64,000 bases of DNA. It comes from Carettochelys insculpta (lineage: Eukaryota; Chordata; Testudines; Carettochelyidae). A model generated the notes under the pieces. It did not search any database, was not told the DNA's origin, and saw nothing but the letters and a program-made list of their open reading frames with translations. The position numbers and the translations under genes were made by a program. The stretch is taken from NCBI RefSeq assembly GCF_033958435.1, contig NC_134148.1, positions 10,580,501-10,644,500 of the forward strand, in the 5' to 3' direction. Below, piece after piece: positions 21,028-31,709 of this stretch. Position 1 is the stretch's first letter; the number at the start of each line of letters is the position of its first letter.

Positions 21028-21431
21028 AAGGGGTGTGCAAAGTGGGAGGTGTAACATTTTGCAAGGAGGTGCAGCATGATTGGATCCCCCTCCCCTGCAA
21101 TTTCTGCTGCCTCCCCAGCCCTCTGATTTCTCCCACGTGGCCGCTGTGTTGCCAAGGGAATGCCCCCGCCCCCCGCAAATGGGCCAATCAGCATGTGCAG
21201 AGGCCCTGAGTCAAGTGGTGGGGCAGCCAGCAAGTTCCTGCATTTGGAAGGTACTCCCCCGAGCATCCTTCCTTCCTTCCTTCTGGGCACCCCATGGAGC
21301 CTCCCAGCACCACTTTCCCAAGCACTCCTCACCCTGCATCCCTTCCTGTGGCCCTCCCACAGGTTGGAGGGTGCGGCTAAATGCAGGGCCAAAAAGTGGG
21401 GGGAGTGACCTAAAAAGTTTGCTCACCCCTG
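21028..21431. mobile_element. Second hAT element of the same terminal type
   Basis: The left end AAGGGGTGTGCAAAGTGGG pairs imperfectly with the right end AAAAAGTTTGCTCACCCCTG. The flanks CCTAGAAA and TCTAACAA resemble each other as an old CTAG-type 8-bp target duplication. It lies only about 90 bp from the first hAT copy. Confidence 0.65.
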
Positions 21432-21439
21432 TCTAACAA

Positions 21440-22619
21440 CAGCAACCAACTGGCCACATGCACCAAGGACTGAGCAGCCAGTGGTCCCCAGGTGGGGGCT
21501 ATAACAACTCATATCCAACCAACAGAGACGATGTATTACGTACACACACCAGTGGGTTAAACAGGGACTGACTTGTGCATTTCTACTGAGGCAATCCAGA
21601 TTGCAGTGGTGGATACAAGGAGAAGAGCAGGGACTGCATAACCTTTATGTCCCAGTTCCTCAGAGAAAGGAGTGTGAAGGGCAGAGCCAAGATCCCCACA
21701 CTCCAGCCCCTTGTCTACCTTCAGGACGCAGAGCTGAGAAACACAGCAGAATAATTTTGAACAGGTTCAGCTGGAGCTTCCCATAAAGGCATCACTTGTT
21801 TTTATAACAGGTGCATTCAAGTCACACACAATGTCGCTGCTTCAAGGAGACTTTGACAACTTTAGTAGCACTAACTTGATTCTAAAGGATCAGTTTTCAT
21901 TCTAAATGATAAGGGAGCATTTGTGGGTTAGGTTTACTGGGGTATGTTATTCTCAGCACGACCCTCTGCATGACAGATGCTGGCAGTTTCCATAAACTAT
22001 TCCAGAAGCGAGGGCAGACCGGATTGTCATGTCCCACCTACTGTAAATGTGAAAGCAGTCATCCAAACAAATATTTTCATGCATTCATCCTCAGGTATAG
22101 AACCTATGTTTGTGGGAGGTTTAAACAGAGAATGCACTATTGAAATATCAGATATTGCACAGGGAACACAAATTTCCGCCTCTCACAAGGGGGTGAAATC
22201 AGAACTCAGACATCACACCTCTTCCACGTTTTTTTTAGGGCAAGGTTCACTTCCAAACTCTTGGATCCTCTGTGGGTTTGGCTCCAGATTGGAAAGCACT
22301 TTTTGAAACAAGAAGGCTCACAGGAACAGCCTCTCACAGGGTTGAGACAAAATGGCAGAAATTGCACAAGAGCAGTTTATTTCCTAATTTGGGTTGAAGC
22401 CAATCAGAGCTCCTCAGATTTTGGCATCATCAAATCTGACCCTTCCTCTACCCCATTCTTGACCTTCTGTCTCAACTCTAATCCACATCTGAGCCCACAG
22501 TCCTTTCTCTACAGTTAGCGTATACTTCCAGTGACAGTCAGGCAGATCAAACACTATTCAGAACTTGGTTAGCAGGCCTTCTGCACACACCACAAGACCA
22601 AAGCTGAACTACTTTTGAG
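21440..22619. other. Unassigned DNA
   Basis: No recognisable gene or repeat. A TTCC tetranucleotide run lies slightly upstream, inside the hAT element, near 21268-21281. Confidence 0.45.
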
Positions 22620-22755
22620 CGTAACAGAGATAGCCATGCTAGTCTATATATTATCAAAACAAAAAGCAGTCCCGTAGCACTTTAAAGACTAACAAAATAA
22701 TTTATTAGGTGATGAGCTTTCGTGGGACAGACCCACTTCTTTACCTGTTGCAGCC
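22620..22755 (-). mobile_element. Penelope-like element 3' fragment with hammerhead-type stem
   Basis: Read on the minus strand it gives a hammerhead-like stem-loop, then ACGAAAGCTCATCACC, TAATAAATTATTTTGTTAGT, CTTTAAAGTGCTACGG, a GACTGCTTTTTG block and a tail resembling ATAGACTAGCATGGC. The same order occurs in the other copies. The upstream reverse transcriptase portion is absent. Confidence 0.68.
22711..22750 (-). ncRNA. Partial hammerhead-ribozyme-like motif
   Basis: On the minus strand GTGGGTCTGTCCCAC forms a perfect 5-bp stem with a 5-nt loop (22722-22736). It is followed directly by the conserved GAAA box and then GCTCATC. The upstream box, expected to be CTGATGA, has decayed to GTAAAGA. 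Stem II and box 2 are therefore preserved while box 1 is lost, so self-cleavage is not expected. Confidence 0.6.
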
Positions 22756-23106
22756 AGCTACTATTCTGATCATTTCCATAACTAACAACTCCATCATCAT
22801 CCCACCACACTGGGAAGAGGCCCATTTCCCATGATCCAGGGAACATGCAACAGCTCAGAATTGCACCATTGTCCCAAGAGCCACAGAGTAACCAACAGCC
22901 AACTGTTTCTTTGCTTTCCAAAGCAGGTCAGTCCTTCTCTGGTCCAACCCACACAGCATGATATGAGTTCCTAGAGCTAAACAAGCAAACAGAAGTTCAT
23001 GTGATGTTAGGTCAGTGAGGGTTACAAAGGAGACTGCTCTGCAGATCTCTGCTCCTTCCACACTATCCCTTCATCTCATGGAGCTGGGCAGCACATACGG
23101 TCACAC
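22756..23106. other. Unassigned DNA
   Basis: No recognisable gene or repeat. Confidence 0.45.
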
Positions 23107-23109
23107 CAT

Positions 23110-23820
23110 AGCTGCGTCTACACGTGCACGCTACTTCGAAGTAGCGGCACCAACTTCGAAATAGCGCCCGTCGCGTCTACACGCGTCGGGCGCTATTTCG
23201 AAGTTAACTTTGACGTTAGGCGGCGAGACGTCGAAGTCGCTAACCTCATGAGGAGATAGGAATAGCGCCCTACTTCGACGTTCAACGTCGAAGTAGGGAC
23301 CGTGTAGACGATCCGCGTCCCGCAACATCGAAATTGCTGGGTCCTCCATGGCGGCCATCAGCTGGGGGGTTGAGAGATGCTCTCTCTCCAGCCCCTGCGG
23401 GGCTCTATGGTCACCGTGGGCAGCAGCCCTTAGCCCAGGGCTTCTGGCTGCTTCTGCGGCAGCTGGGGATCTATGCTGCAGGCACAGGGTCTGCAACCAG
23501 TTCTCAGCTCTGTGTATCTTGTGTTGTTTAGTGCAACTGTGTCTGGGAGGGGCCCTTTAAGGGAGCGGCTGGCTGTTGAGTCCGCCCTGTGACCCTGTCT
23601 GCAGCTGTGCCTGGCATCCCTATTTCGATGTGTGCTGCTTTGACGTGTAGACGTTCCCTCGCTGCGCCTATTTCGATGTTGGGCTGAGCAACGTCGAAGT
23701 TGAACATCGACGTTGCTGGCCCTGGAGGACGTGTAGACGTTATTCATTGAAATAGACTATTTCGATGTTGCAACATCGAAATAAGCTATTTCGATGTTGG
23801 CTGCACGTGTAGACGTAGCC
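23110..23820 (-). mobile_element. Harbinger MITE, family B, copy 2 (711 bp)
   Basis: The left end AGCTGCGTCTACACGTGCAC and right end GTGCACGTGTAGACG...TAGCC-type sequence (TGCACGTGTAGACGTAGCC) are inverted repeats. CAT flanks both sides (23107-23109, 23821-23823), an exact 3-bp target duplication. The GC-rich core is the reverse complement of the copies at 11670 and 24580. Confidence 0.9.
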
Positions 23821-23823
23821 CAT

Positions 23824-24576
23824 ATGAGCTCCTATTGCCATCTGGGCTCCAACTCTGGTAGGAGCAGAGGTAATGCCTTCAATCTTGCTCCTGACCCCAT
23901 GGCCCTACATCAGCTTACGTAGCTAAGTCAAAACATGGATTGGCTGCACTCACACGATTCAGCAAGTGCTTGGTTTGTGGAGATGCTGAGTGCTAGAGCA
24001 GGATGGAGACACCTTGACAGAGCTATATTCCACCAGAATGTGCTGTTCTGTTGAAAACTGAGGTCTTTTACAACAGTGGGCCGGTTTCACCAGAATTAGA
24101 TTTTGGAAGAACATCAGGAACAAGATTTTCAATGATGCTGAAAAGTCACTTTATAGCATTTTTAGACCAACATGTTTCCATTTTGTTTTGAAGTGACATT
24201 GTTTGGATTTTTTTTTAAACAAAAGTGTTTCTCATCCATTCATATAGTCCAAAATTGAGAAGATCAAAATAGAAGTGAAATGTTATGACGGACACACAAG
24301 TAATTCTGGGGGTAATTTTCCTTTGCGGAGAATGTTGAAATTTTTGGTTCTCATTTCCATTTAGAACAAAGCCAGATTTCAAAATCCTTCACAAAACAGA
24401 ACTTCCACCATCCTGAAGCACCTGGGAAATGTGAGAGCTCAATGCCTCTTACCTGGGTTTGTGTTGTATTTCCCTGTCTTTGCATTGGTATGTGAACCAC
24501 TGTTCAGTGACTTAGGGCGGGTTCCATGCACTTGAGCAGGATACAATGATTCATCAAGCTCTACAGTTTCTGACTG
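23824..24576. other. Unassigned AT-rich DNA
   Basis: The middle part (about 24110-24410) has repeated CATTTT, GAAAT and TTTTGTT words, as in decayed reptilian hAT-type MITEs. No termini can be defended. Confidence 0.4.
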
Positions 24577-24579
24577 TAG

Positions 24580-25288
24580 AGCTACGTCTACATGTGAAGC
24601 CTACATCGAAGTAGCTTATTTCGATGTAGCGACATTGAAATAGGCTATTTCGATGAATAACATCTACATGTCCTCCAGGGCTGGCAACGTCGACGTTCAA
24701 CATCGACGTTGCGCAGCACCACATCGAAATTGGCGCTGCGAGGGAACGTCTACACGCCAAAGTAGCACACATCGAAATAAGGGTGCCAGGCACAGCTGCA
24801 GACGGGGTCACAGGGCGGACTTAACAGCAAGCCGCTCCCTTAAAGGGCCCCTCCCAGACACAGTTGTACTGAACAACACAAGATCCACAGAGCCGACAAC
24901 TGGTTGCAGACCCTGTGCATGCAGCATGGATCCCCAGCTGCTGCAGCAGCAGCCAGAAGCCCTGGGCTAAGGGCTGCTGCACACGGTGACCATAGAGCCC
25001 CGCAGGGGCTGGAGAGAGCGTCTCTCAACCCCTCAGCTGATGGCCGCCATGGCGGACCCCACTATTTCGATGTTGCGGGATGTGGATCGTCTACACATGC
25101 CCTACTTCGACGTTCAACTTCGAAATCGGGCACTATTCCCATTCCCTCATGGGGTTAGCGGCTTCGACGTCTCGCCGCCTAACGTCGATGTTAACATCGA
25201 AATAGCGCCCAACACATGTAGCCGTGACGGGCGCTATTTCGAAGTTAGTGCCGCTACTTCGAAGTAGCGTGCACGTGTAGACACGGCT
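24580..25288 (+). mobile_element. Harbinger MITE, family B, copy 3 (709 bp)
   Basis: The left end AGCTACGTCTACATGTGAAG and right end GCACGTGTAGACACGGCT are inverted repeats. The flanks TAG and CAG agree at two of three bases. The core with CAGCAGCCAGAAGCCCTGGG is shared with copies 1 and 2. Open frames of about 100 codons inside it are recurrent only because the copies are similar. Confidence 0.87.
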
Positions 25289-25640
25289 CAGGAGTGTGAG
25301 AGGGAGGCCAGGTAAAGCAGGGGTTAAACAAGGCCTGTTAGCCCAATCAGCCCCACCCCGGTTCAGGCCTGCAGGGGTATAAAGGGAGGGAAGCCAGCTC
25401 AGTTTGGTGCTGACCAGCTAAGAGGAAGGAGCTGGCTCTGAGGCAGGAGGCCCCAGGCCAGAGCTGTCACCTGATTAGCTGCTGGAGGGTACAGCCCAGG
25501 ACCCTTCCCCAGGTCTTGAGGGGAGTGGGGAGCCCTCCCAGGAACCCCACTCCCATGAAAAGAGGGGACTAGATCCTTGGGGCCATGCCCCAAACTCAAG
25601 CCATAGACTCTTGGGTGGGGCTGGGCCCAGGTGCAAACTG
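25289..25640 (+). repeat. Possible LTR-derived segment with a TATA box
   Basis: A TATAAA box at 25378-25383 sits in GC-rich flanking sequence (GGGGTATAAAGGGAGGG), followed by GAGCTGGCTCTGAGGCAGG-like and CCAGCT-rich sequence. This layout resembles reptilian retrotransposon LTR promoters. No terminal TG/CA or target duplication was found, so the call is tentative. Confidence 0.3.
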
Positions 25641-27043
25641 CTCACACTGACATACAGCTGAGATAAGTAACGTGTAAAGCTATGGTCACCAAAACCAGTT
25701 CCTGCTGTGTGCTGTACATAAAGCATGACCCCAGCTACAGACTTCTAGCACATGTGGCAGTGTTGGTCTTGCTCCCGGGCCCCAAGTCCTCTGTTCAGTT
25801 GACTGGTTTCTGGTGTTCTGCCAAGTCTCCTTCCCTCTCCTCACTCACACTCCGAACTCTCCTTAAGCACTGTCCCCGTGCCCTGTGTGGAGAAGGGCTT
25901 GTAGAGGGAGCCCTGAGTGGGATCAGCTGGCCCTAATAGATTTAGAGCCGCCTACTCCTCAGCTGCTCGCACTTTGATTGCTCGCTCCATCTCCGCTCTG
26001 TTTTCACTCCCGTCTCCCCTCATGTTGGGGCTCCTGCAGGGCTGCCATGGGAGCCCATAGCTGGGGACCCCATAGTCGGGAGGTGCAGTGTTGGGCGGTG
26101 GGCAGCCCTTGGCTGCTTTGTCAAGTCCCCGCAGGGCTTTCCCTTCGACCCCCTTCTTGGGTCAGCTTCCCTCCCGCCTCCAGCAGGCTGCTCCTTCTCC
26201 CCCAACTCCACCCCTTCCAGCTAGTTTCCCCTAGAGCTGCTGGGTGGGTGGAGTGTGAGGGACTCTTGCCCCCCTTCCCCCTGACAGGAGGCCCCCCCCA
26301 CCCTTTGGGGTGGAGACTGCTGGCCCCCTATTTGGGCCCACTTCCTTCCGCCTAACAGCTGCTGCATCCTCACCACTCTGGAGGAGGTAAGGGGTTTTTA
26401 AAGTGGCAGTTGGGCTCTCTCCACAGCCTCCTATGGAGTGGCTTAGGGCAGGGGTGAGTTTGGGTGGGGCCCTTCTCCACCAGGGCTCCAGAGGGGTGGC
26501 TGCACAGCCGGGGGTGGGTTGTTAGGGCGTAGTCCCTGCCCCACCCCTGCAGCCACTGTCCTCCTCCTCCAGCTGCCACCCCCCCAATCTGGGCCCCCCT
26601 CCCCCTACTTGAGGTTCTGCAGCAGGTGCTGTGGTGCCCCCTCCCCCCCAGAGCCCGTGGACACAACTTCTCCCCTCCTCTCCCCTCTGGTTGGTTTGCC
26701 CCCCACCCTTCCACGTACCCACGCGCCCCCCCGTCTTTTTTTTTTCTACTAGGCACTTGAGCCCCCCCCCTTCTCACTCACACCCCCACACGCACTCACT
26801 TTGATATCCCCTCACATCCCGGCGCAGAAGCAGGAGCTGTTCTTTCCATCTTGTGCTGGGAGTAGTGGCCACCTTTGCTCCCCACTTTCCCTGAGCTCAC
26901 CTCCCTTCTCTGCCCTTCCCCCACCTGGCCAGGTCCTCAGCCAGGGGGGCGGGACAACTATTCTTTCCTCCTCCCTCTTCCCCCCGCTCCTTCTTAAAGG
27001 CCCTCCACCTTCCATAATTTCCTCCCTCCTATATCCCCTCATC
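25641..27043 (+). other. Pyrimidine-rich leader upstream of the Tx1-like ORF1
   Basis: The stretch becomes strongly C/T-rich from about 26230 (many CCCTCCCC and CTTCC runs, an 11-base T run near 26737). It continues to the start of ORF1. It may be the 5' untranslated region of the LINE, but its upstream limit is unclear. Open frames here reflect composition. Confidence 0.4.
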
Positions 27044-28340
27044 ATGGCCTCTGTGCCCACTGGGGGGGTCACTCGGTGATGCCCCCCTTCCCCTCTCTGC
27101 CACTGGTCCCCCTCCCACTTCCAAAATGGCAGCCTGCTTGTCCATGGCCACTGGGGTCCTTGCCATCACATTGGCCGAGGGTGCCATCCCCGCCGTGGTG
27201 TCCTCTGGCGACCCCGCACCGAACCCAACCCCCCGAAAGGGTAGGAAGGGCCAGGGGAAAAAGAAAGGCAAGAGCCCTGCCTGGAAGGTCAACCCTCCCA
27301 TGGCAGGGGCTCTTACCCCAGCTGCTGCAACATCCAGCGCAGCTCCCCCTTCTCCCTGCCCCCCCGTTCCCACCACCATGCCTGGGGGCTCTGATTCGTC
27401 GGCCCCCAGGTCGTACACCCAGGTGGCGGCTGCCGCCTCGCACCCTGCTCCTTCCGCCTCTACCAGGACTACCACCCCCGACGGTCGCGGCCCCTTCCCC
27501 GCGCTCACCAGGAGGCACGGAGTCTGCTGCCTCCTGGTGGCTGCCTCGCCCCACGTGGAAACCTAAGTGCGGGTGTTGGCACGGGTGGTGGGGCCCACGG
27601 TCGTGGTGGCGGCTTCCTGGATGTTTGGGAAGACTGTCGTCTTCCTGGCGTTGGAGGCCGCTGCCCAGGAGGCGGTGGAGAGGGGCCTGGCGGTTGTGGG
27701 TGTGCACGTGCCCCTGGAGCCGCTTAAAGACCTGGGCATATGGGTGGTGTTTTCCTCTGTCCCGCTCTTCCTCCCCAGTTCCACCCTTCTGCCCTTCCTC
27801 ACTGCCTTGGGCCAGCCCCTGTCGGTCCTGAGCCCCCTCCCCCTAGGCTGCAAGGACCCCGTCCTATGGCACGTGCTTTCCTTCCACTGGCAGATGCAGA
27901 TCCAACTGCCGCCGGTGGCAGCACAGGGCGGGGTGGCCCAGGAGGGGACTATACTGGTGCCCTATCAAGGGGCCCAGTACTGGGTCTTCTACACCCTGGG
28001 GGAGGCCTGGTGCTTTGTGTGCTGGGCAGCGGGGCACGTCCAGAGGGATTGCCCCCAGTCCGGCATGACGAGGAGCCTGGGACCTCCTCCGACCCAGGGG
28101 GCACCAGCCACGAGACCGGCGGCAACCTGACCATGACAGGCCCTGGGACCGCCCCGCCTCCTCTCGCCCCGGATGGAGCCATCACCGCTCGGGCATCAGA
28201 GGGCGCCCGACTGCATGGTGCTGGGCATGAAGAAGCGGGCGCCAGCGCCCGAGCGGGCACTAGAGCCGGGCCTGTGGAGGAGAGGGAGGCAGGGTCAGCG
28301 GTGGGGCCCACCCTAGGGCAGGCCGTCCCCTTCCCCTGAT
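27044..28340 (+). pseudogene. Tx1-like LINE ORF1 protein, broken
   Basis: ORF1 proteins of Tx1-clade LINEs are nucleic-acid-binding proteins that form the retrotransposition particle. An ATG at 27044 starts MASVPTGGVTR and meets a stop. The main frame resumes from 27126 with a basic segment (KGRKGQGKKKGKSP), is cut by TAA at 27564-27566, and continues to 28130. The second part has the family pattern VPLEPLKDLGIWVVFSSVP, PLSVLSPLPLGCKDPVLWHV and a zinc knuckle of form CX2CX4HX4C (CFVCWAAGHVQRDC, 28011-28052). A frameshift near 28070 moves the proline-rich tail into another frame to about 28340. Further proline-rich segments continue in mixed frames to about 29260. Non-functional. Confidence 0.72.
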
Positions 28341-29300
28341 GCCCGTCCCCTTCCCCTGATGCCCCGGCCCCCTTTCCCTCCCCCTACTCGTTGCCTCAGT
28401 CCCCTGGCCCTTCTTCCTCTGCTGCCCAGCCCCCATCCTTGGAGCACTGGTTGCTGGTGGGGGGGGGAAAGGGAAGAAAAGGAGTGCGCGTGCCTGGCAC
28501 TCTACCCCGTTGGAGGACAGGGTGGATTTGCCCCACAAAGCACCCAAAAGGGCTGCTAGCCCCAGCCCATCCGCCAAACCCCCAGCCACTGACCGCCTGC
28601 CAGGGGTGACTGAGGCTGCCGCAGTGGCCATGAGGGCTACCACCCCTTCCGCCCCGGAGCCGGAACCCCAAAAAGTAGAGATGGCCTCCGTTGTCCCCTC
28701 GCCCTCCTCCGACACCCCTCTGGCTGCTGCCCAGCTTGCCACTGTGGAGTTTTCCGGAGGAGGTAAGCCTCGGCCTCGCCCTCCTCTCATAGGAGGTCGA
28801 GGCTCTGGGTCTCACCCTGGCAGCCTTGGACATGGATGATCTTCTATTGGAGGCCTGCGGACTGTCTGTCCACTCCCCACTCCCCTCGCCGTCCTTCTCC
28901 CTGCCCACCAGCACCCCCCTAACTGCCACCCCCCTCTGCTCCGGGACGTTGCAGGGTGCACCCCCCCGCCAGCCAGAGACGACCTCCTGGTGGAGGTCGG
29001 CCAGCCCCTGGACGTCCTAATGAGGAATTAGTGTTCTCCTTATACCCCCCTTCCCCTTTTGGACCCGAAGACCCCAACACCACTCCCCTCGCCCTGCCGG
29101 CACCCGTTGCCGAGTGTGCGGACACCTTGCCCTTAACCCCGCCTCCTCTCCTACCACCTGTGGAAGTTCCCCCTCCCGAGAACCCCTCCGCTCCCATCCC
29201 CGCACCCGCTCCCACCTTGGCCCCCCCGTTCACCTTTACCGCTACTCCCTCCTCCAATCAATGTCCCACCCCAGGACCCGTACCCTCCAGACCCGTACCC
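27044..29300 (+). mobile_element. Tx1-like LINE, 5' portion (ORF1 only)
   Basis: Contains a broken ORF1 with a zinc knuckle. It ends abruptly at the junction with a family C MITE near 29300. ORF2, with endonuclease and reverse transcriptase, is not found downstream on this strand. LINE copies normally lose their 5' end, so a copy keeping only the 5' part points to secondary deletion. Confidence 0.7.
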
Positions 29301-29307
29301 TCCAGAA

Positions 29308-29616
29308 AGTGCGGCTTTTCGAATCACGCACCGCCCGTGGAAACGGGACCTTCCAAAAGGACCCCCCACCAGTTTTCAAAAGCCCGTCTTCCGATCACAG
29401 ATAGGAAGGGCTTTCGAAAACTGCGGGGGGGGTCCTTTCAGAAGGTCCCTTTTCCACGGGTGGTGCACGATTCGAAAAGCCGCACTTTCAAATCACTGCA
29501 GCTGCCATTATGCTAATGAGGCACTGCATATTCATTGCAGTGCCTCATTAGCATATTTCAAACCTGCTCATTAACATGCCCCTTTCGAAAGGAAGGGGGC
29601 ACGTGTAGACCCAGCC
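29308..29616. mobile_element. Harbinger MITE, family C, copy 3, left end missing
   Basis: The right end is GGCACGTGTAGACCCAGCC. GAGGCACTGCATATTCATTG and CAGTGCCTCATTAGCATA form the subterminal inverted block. The core palindrome has GTGCGGCTTTTCGAATCACG on the left and CGAAAAGCCGCAC on the right. The outer left terminus is absent, replaced directly by Tx1-like sequence. Confidence 0.75.
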
Positions 29617-29774
29617 TATGGCCAGTTCACTTTTGGGTAAAGGAAGCTATTTGGCTAGAATTAAATATTTTGCTGAGCACATGCTTGGATGGGAAGCTAT
29701 TAGTGACTGACCACTGACAAGGTGTTTTTTGTCAAACCACCCTCCCATTTCCTCTTACAGTTAAGTTTCCATAC

Positions 29775-29786
29775 ATAAAGAATCAT
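29775..29786 (+). repeat. 12-bp target-site duplication, left copy
   Basis: ATAAAGAATCAT here is repeated exactly at 29958-29969 on the other side of the Penelope-like insertion. Confidence 0.9.
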
Positions 29787-29957
29787 AACAAAAAGCAGTC
29801 AAGAAGCACATTAAAGACTAACAAAATAATTTATTAAGTGAGCTTTGGCATCCCATGAAAGCTCACCTAATACATTACTTTGTTAGTCTTTAAAGTGCTA
29901 CTTGACTGCTTTTTGTTTTCATAGTACATAGACTAGCACGGCTCCCTCTCTGTTACT
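29787..29957 (+). mobile_element. Penelope-like insertion with inverted (head-to-head) structure
   Basis: The right half (29858-29957) is a Penelope-like 3' end in + orientation: GAAAGCTCACC, TTTGTTAGTCTTTAAAGTGC, GACTGCTTTTTG, CATAGACTAGCACGGC. The left half (29788-29846) is the same sequence in reverse orientation (CAAAAAGCAGTC, TTAAAGACTAACAAAATAAT). The whole is bounded by an exact 12-bp target duplication. Such inverted, truncated insertions are known for Penelope-like elements and, by twin priming, for LINEs. Confidence 0.82.
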
Positions 29958-29969
29958 ATAAAGAATCAT
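29958..29969 (+). repeat. 12-bp target-site duplication, right copy
   Basis: Exact repeat of 29775-29786 (ATAAAGAATCAT). Confidence 0.9.
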
Positions 29970-31057
29970 GTACACAAACTGGCAGAAACCCAGGTAGCAT
30001 TGTAGGGCACAGAAACCCACCAACATTTTCCGTTTCTGAATCGTTTTCCACAGAGGAAATAGCTGAAGTGGGAAATGTTTCAGAACGCTGCAAGTATTGA
30101 CTACACAGACTTTGCAATTCACCTTTCTTTGACTTAGCTGCTGCAAGAACTATGAAAAGTTGGAAAGTTGCTTGTGAGTACATCTGCCTTTTTTAAACAG
30201 CCACTAAGCAGATATAAATAGCTGTCCTTGTAGCAACAGCTATTTCCAGAATGGATAGATCCATGCATGGTGATATTAATTTATGACAGCCAATGGGAAT
30301 AGAAGGAGGCAGCCTAATTAGCCCAAGTGAAATGTGAACCCCTCATCTGACGGAGTTGCATAGGAATCCTTTCGGTAAGAAAGACAGGACAATGTCTTGT
30401 AAGGAGAAGCTGCTTCTTATAGTGGGGTAAGATCAACAATTTTGTTTGGATTCCCAGAGCTCTGACATCACTGTCTCTTTAAATCTCAGTGAGCCAATAG
30501 AAAGGAGAATGTCAGTCGTGCCTTGATAACTCAGGAGGCTTATGACTACCCCAGACAGTCCCCACCTGTGAGTAGCTTTTCAAGAGCAATAAAACACAAA
30601 ACAATACTCCCCTTGCTCAGATTCTCCCCATGCACTTAGCCCAGAAGAAAAAAGTCCAAGCTCCACAGGTTTAATTTTTGCTTTCTTCCTGCAGTGCTTA
30701 ACAAAAGGGCAACAAATGTAAGAGACACAAACAGGTGTGGAGAAGGGATGGAAGGATGAGGTGATGGTGTCTGATGTTAGAGGCTTTATCCATTCATATT
30801 CCCAATTCCCTGGTCCCTCTAACTTGAGCAGAGATCAGCAGCACTCAAAGTCTGGAGATGCAAACAATTCAGTGTTACTGAGGTTAGCTTCCAGCAAGCG
30901 GGATCTAGTTTCCTTTTCTTTTCCCTGGTTCCCTTGGCTTTTTTCCTACTTACTTCCTGTTTGCCCCCAATGTATATAGTAATATTTTCTGGTATACCTA
31001 AACCAGCCCTTTTACTGAAATTTAACTAAGCAATCCTAACACACTGTAACAGGATTA
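29970..31057. other. Unassigned DNA
   Basis: No recognisable gene or repeat. The open frames are short. Confidence 0.45.
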
Positions 31058-31071
31058 TCTAACCAATTGTA
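31058..31071 (+). repeat. 14-bp target-site duplication, left copy
   Basis: TCTAACCAATTGTA is repeated exactly at 31696-31709. Confidence 0.92.
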
Positions 31072-31695
31072 CCTATTGGATGCTGGGGGAGTGGGCAGGC
31101 ATAGCCTGCCCACAGCTACAAGGCCCCTCTCACGATGAGAGGGGACCCATTAAAAACAGCCCGGTTCCAAGTAAATATGGGGGACAACGAAAGAAAAACC
31201 AGGAGCGGGAGTGAGGGTCAAAGGTTTAAAATGAGGGAGCCAGAGGGGGACACCGAGCAGAGGACCCCGGACAGCGCCCACTGTTCCTCAAAGGCATCCA
31301 GGGAGTTGGTGGACGCCGCCCAGAGGAACTCTGCTCGGATTCGTGAGCGGAGGGAGGAACAGAAGTAGGCCCCACAGTCGCAGGTCACACCCCCTGCCAG
31401 CCTCCTCTCCCTGGTTTTGTAAATGGCCATTTTGGCCGTGGCCAGGAGGAGGCTGACGAGGAGGTCCCGCGACTTTGTGGGGCCACGGATAGGGTGTGAG
31501 AGGATGAGAAGGTGTGGGGAGAAGTGCAGCCAGAACCTCAAGAGGAGGTTCTGGAGGAGCCGGAAGAGGGGCTGCAGCCTGGCGCACTCGATGTAGATGT
31601 GCGCCAGGTTCTCCCTCGTGCCGCAAAAGGTACAGGTGTCCGGGATGGGGGTGAACCTAGCCAGGTACACGCCCGTGCTCACCGCTCCGTGGAGG
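31072..31695 (-). mobile_element. Tx1-like LINE, 5'-truncated 3' end (624 bp)
   Basis: The insert encodes the C-terminal part of ORF2 on the minus strand. It is bounded by an exact 14-bp target duplication, the signature of target-primed reverse transcription. The 3' end, at low coordinates, contains a GGGCAGGCATAGCCTGCCC hairpin and no poly(A) tail. Confidence 0.88.
31218..31695 (-). pseudogene. Tx1-like LINE ORF2, C-terminal fragment
   Basis: The minus-strand frame is open across the insert and ends in a stop at 31218. It contains FTPIPDTCTFCGTRENLAHI, YIECARLQPLFRLLQNLLLR, HPIRGPTKSRDLLVSLLLAT, KMAIYKTRERRLAGGVTCDC and EEQWALSGVLCSVSPSGSLI. The CTFCG...H...C pattern is the cysteine-rich zinc-finger-like motif near the end of Tx1/L1-type ORF2 proteins, C-terminal to reverse transcriptase. 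The endonuclease and catalytic reverse transcriptase regions are missing through 5' truncation. The open frame extends upstream into LTR sequence by chance, so the first 42 codons of that frame are not LINE. Confidence 0.83.
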
Positions 31696-31709
31696 TCTAA
31701 CCAATTGTA
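31696..31709 (+). repeat. 14-bp target-site duplication, right copy
   Basis: Exact repeat of 31058-31071. Its last four bases (TGTA) are the first bases of the LTR that starts at 31706, so the LINE entered the LTR boundary. Confidence 0.92.

Noticed and set aside
20312..21431. One 1.1-kb hAT element with matching outer ends
   Set aside because: An internal terminus at 20925-20938 with an 8-bp duplication shows two separate elements.
23430..24970. Two similar ORFs of 105 codons (at 23430-23747 and 24653-24970) that looked like a conserved small gene
   Set aside because: Both lie inside copies of the family B MITE on opposite strands. Their similarity is simply copy identity, and the frame is not kept in the copy at 11670.
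27029..27831. Long frames of 159-251 codons on both strands over the Tx1-like ORF1
   Set aside because: The composition is extremely C-rich, so stops are rare in all frames. Only the frame with the zinc knuckle matches a known protein family.
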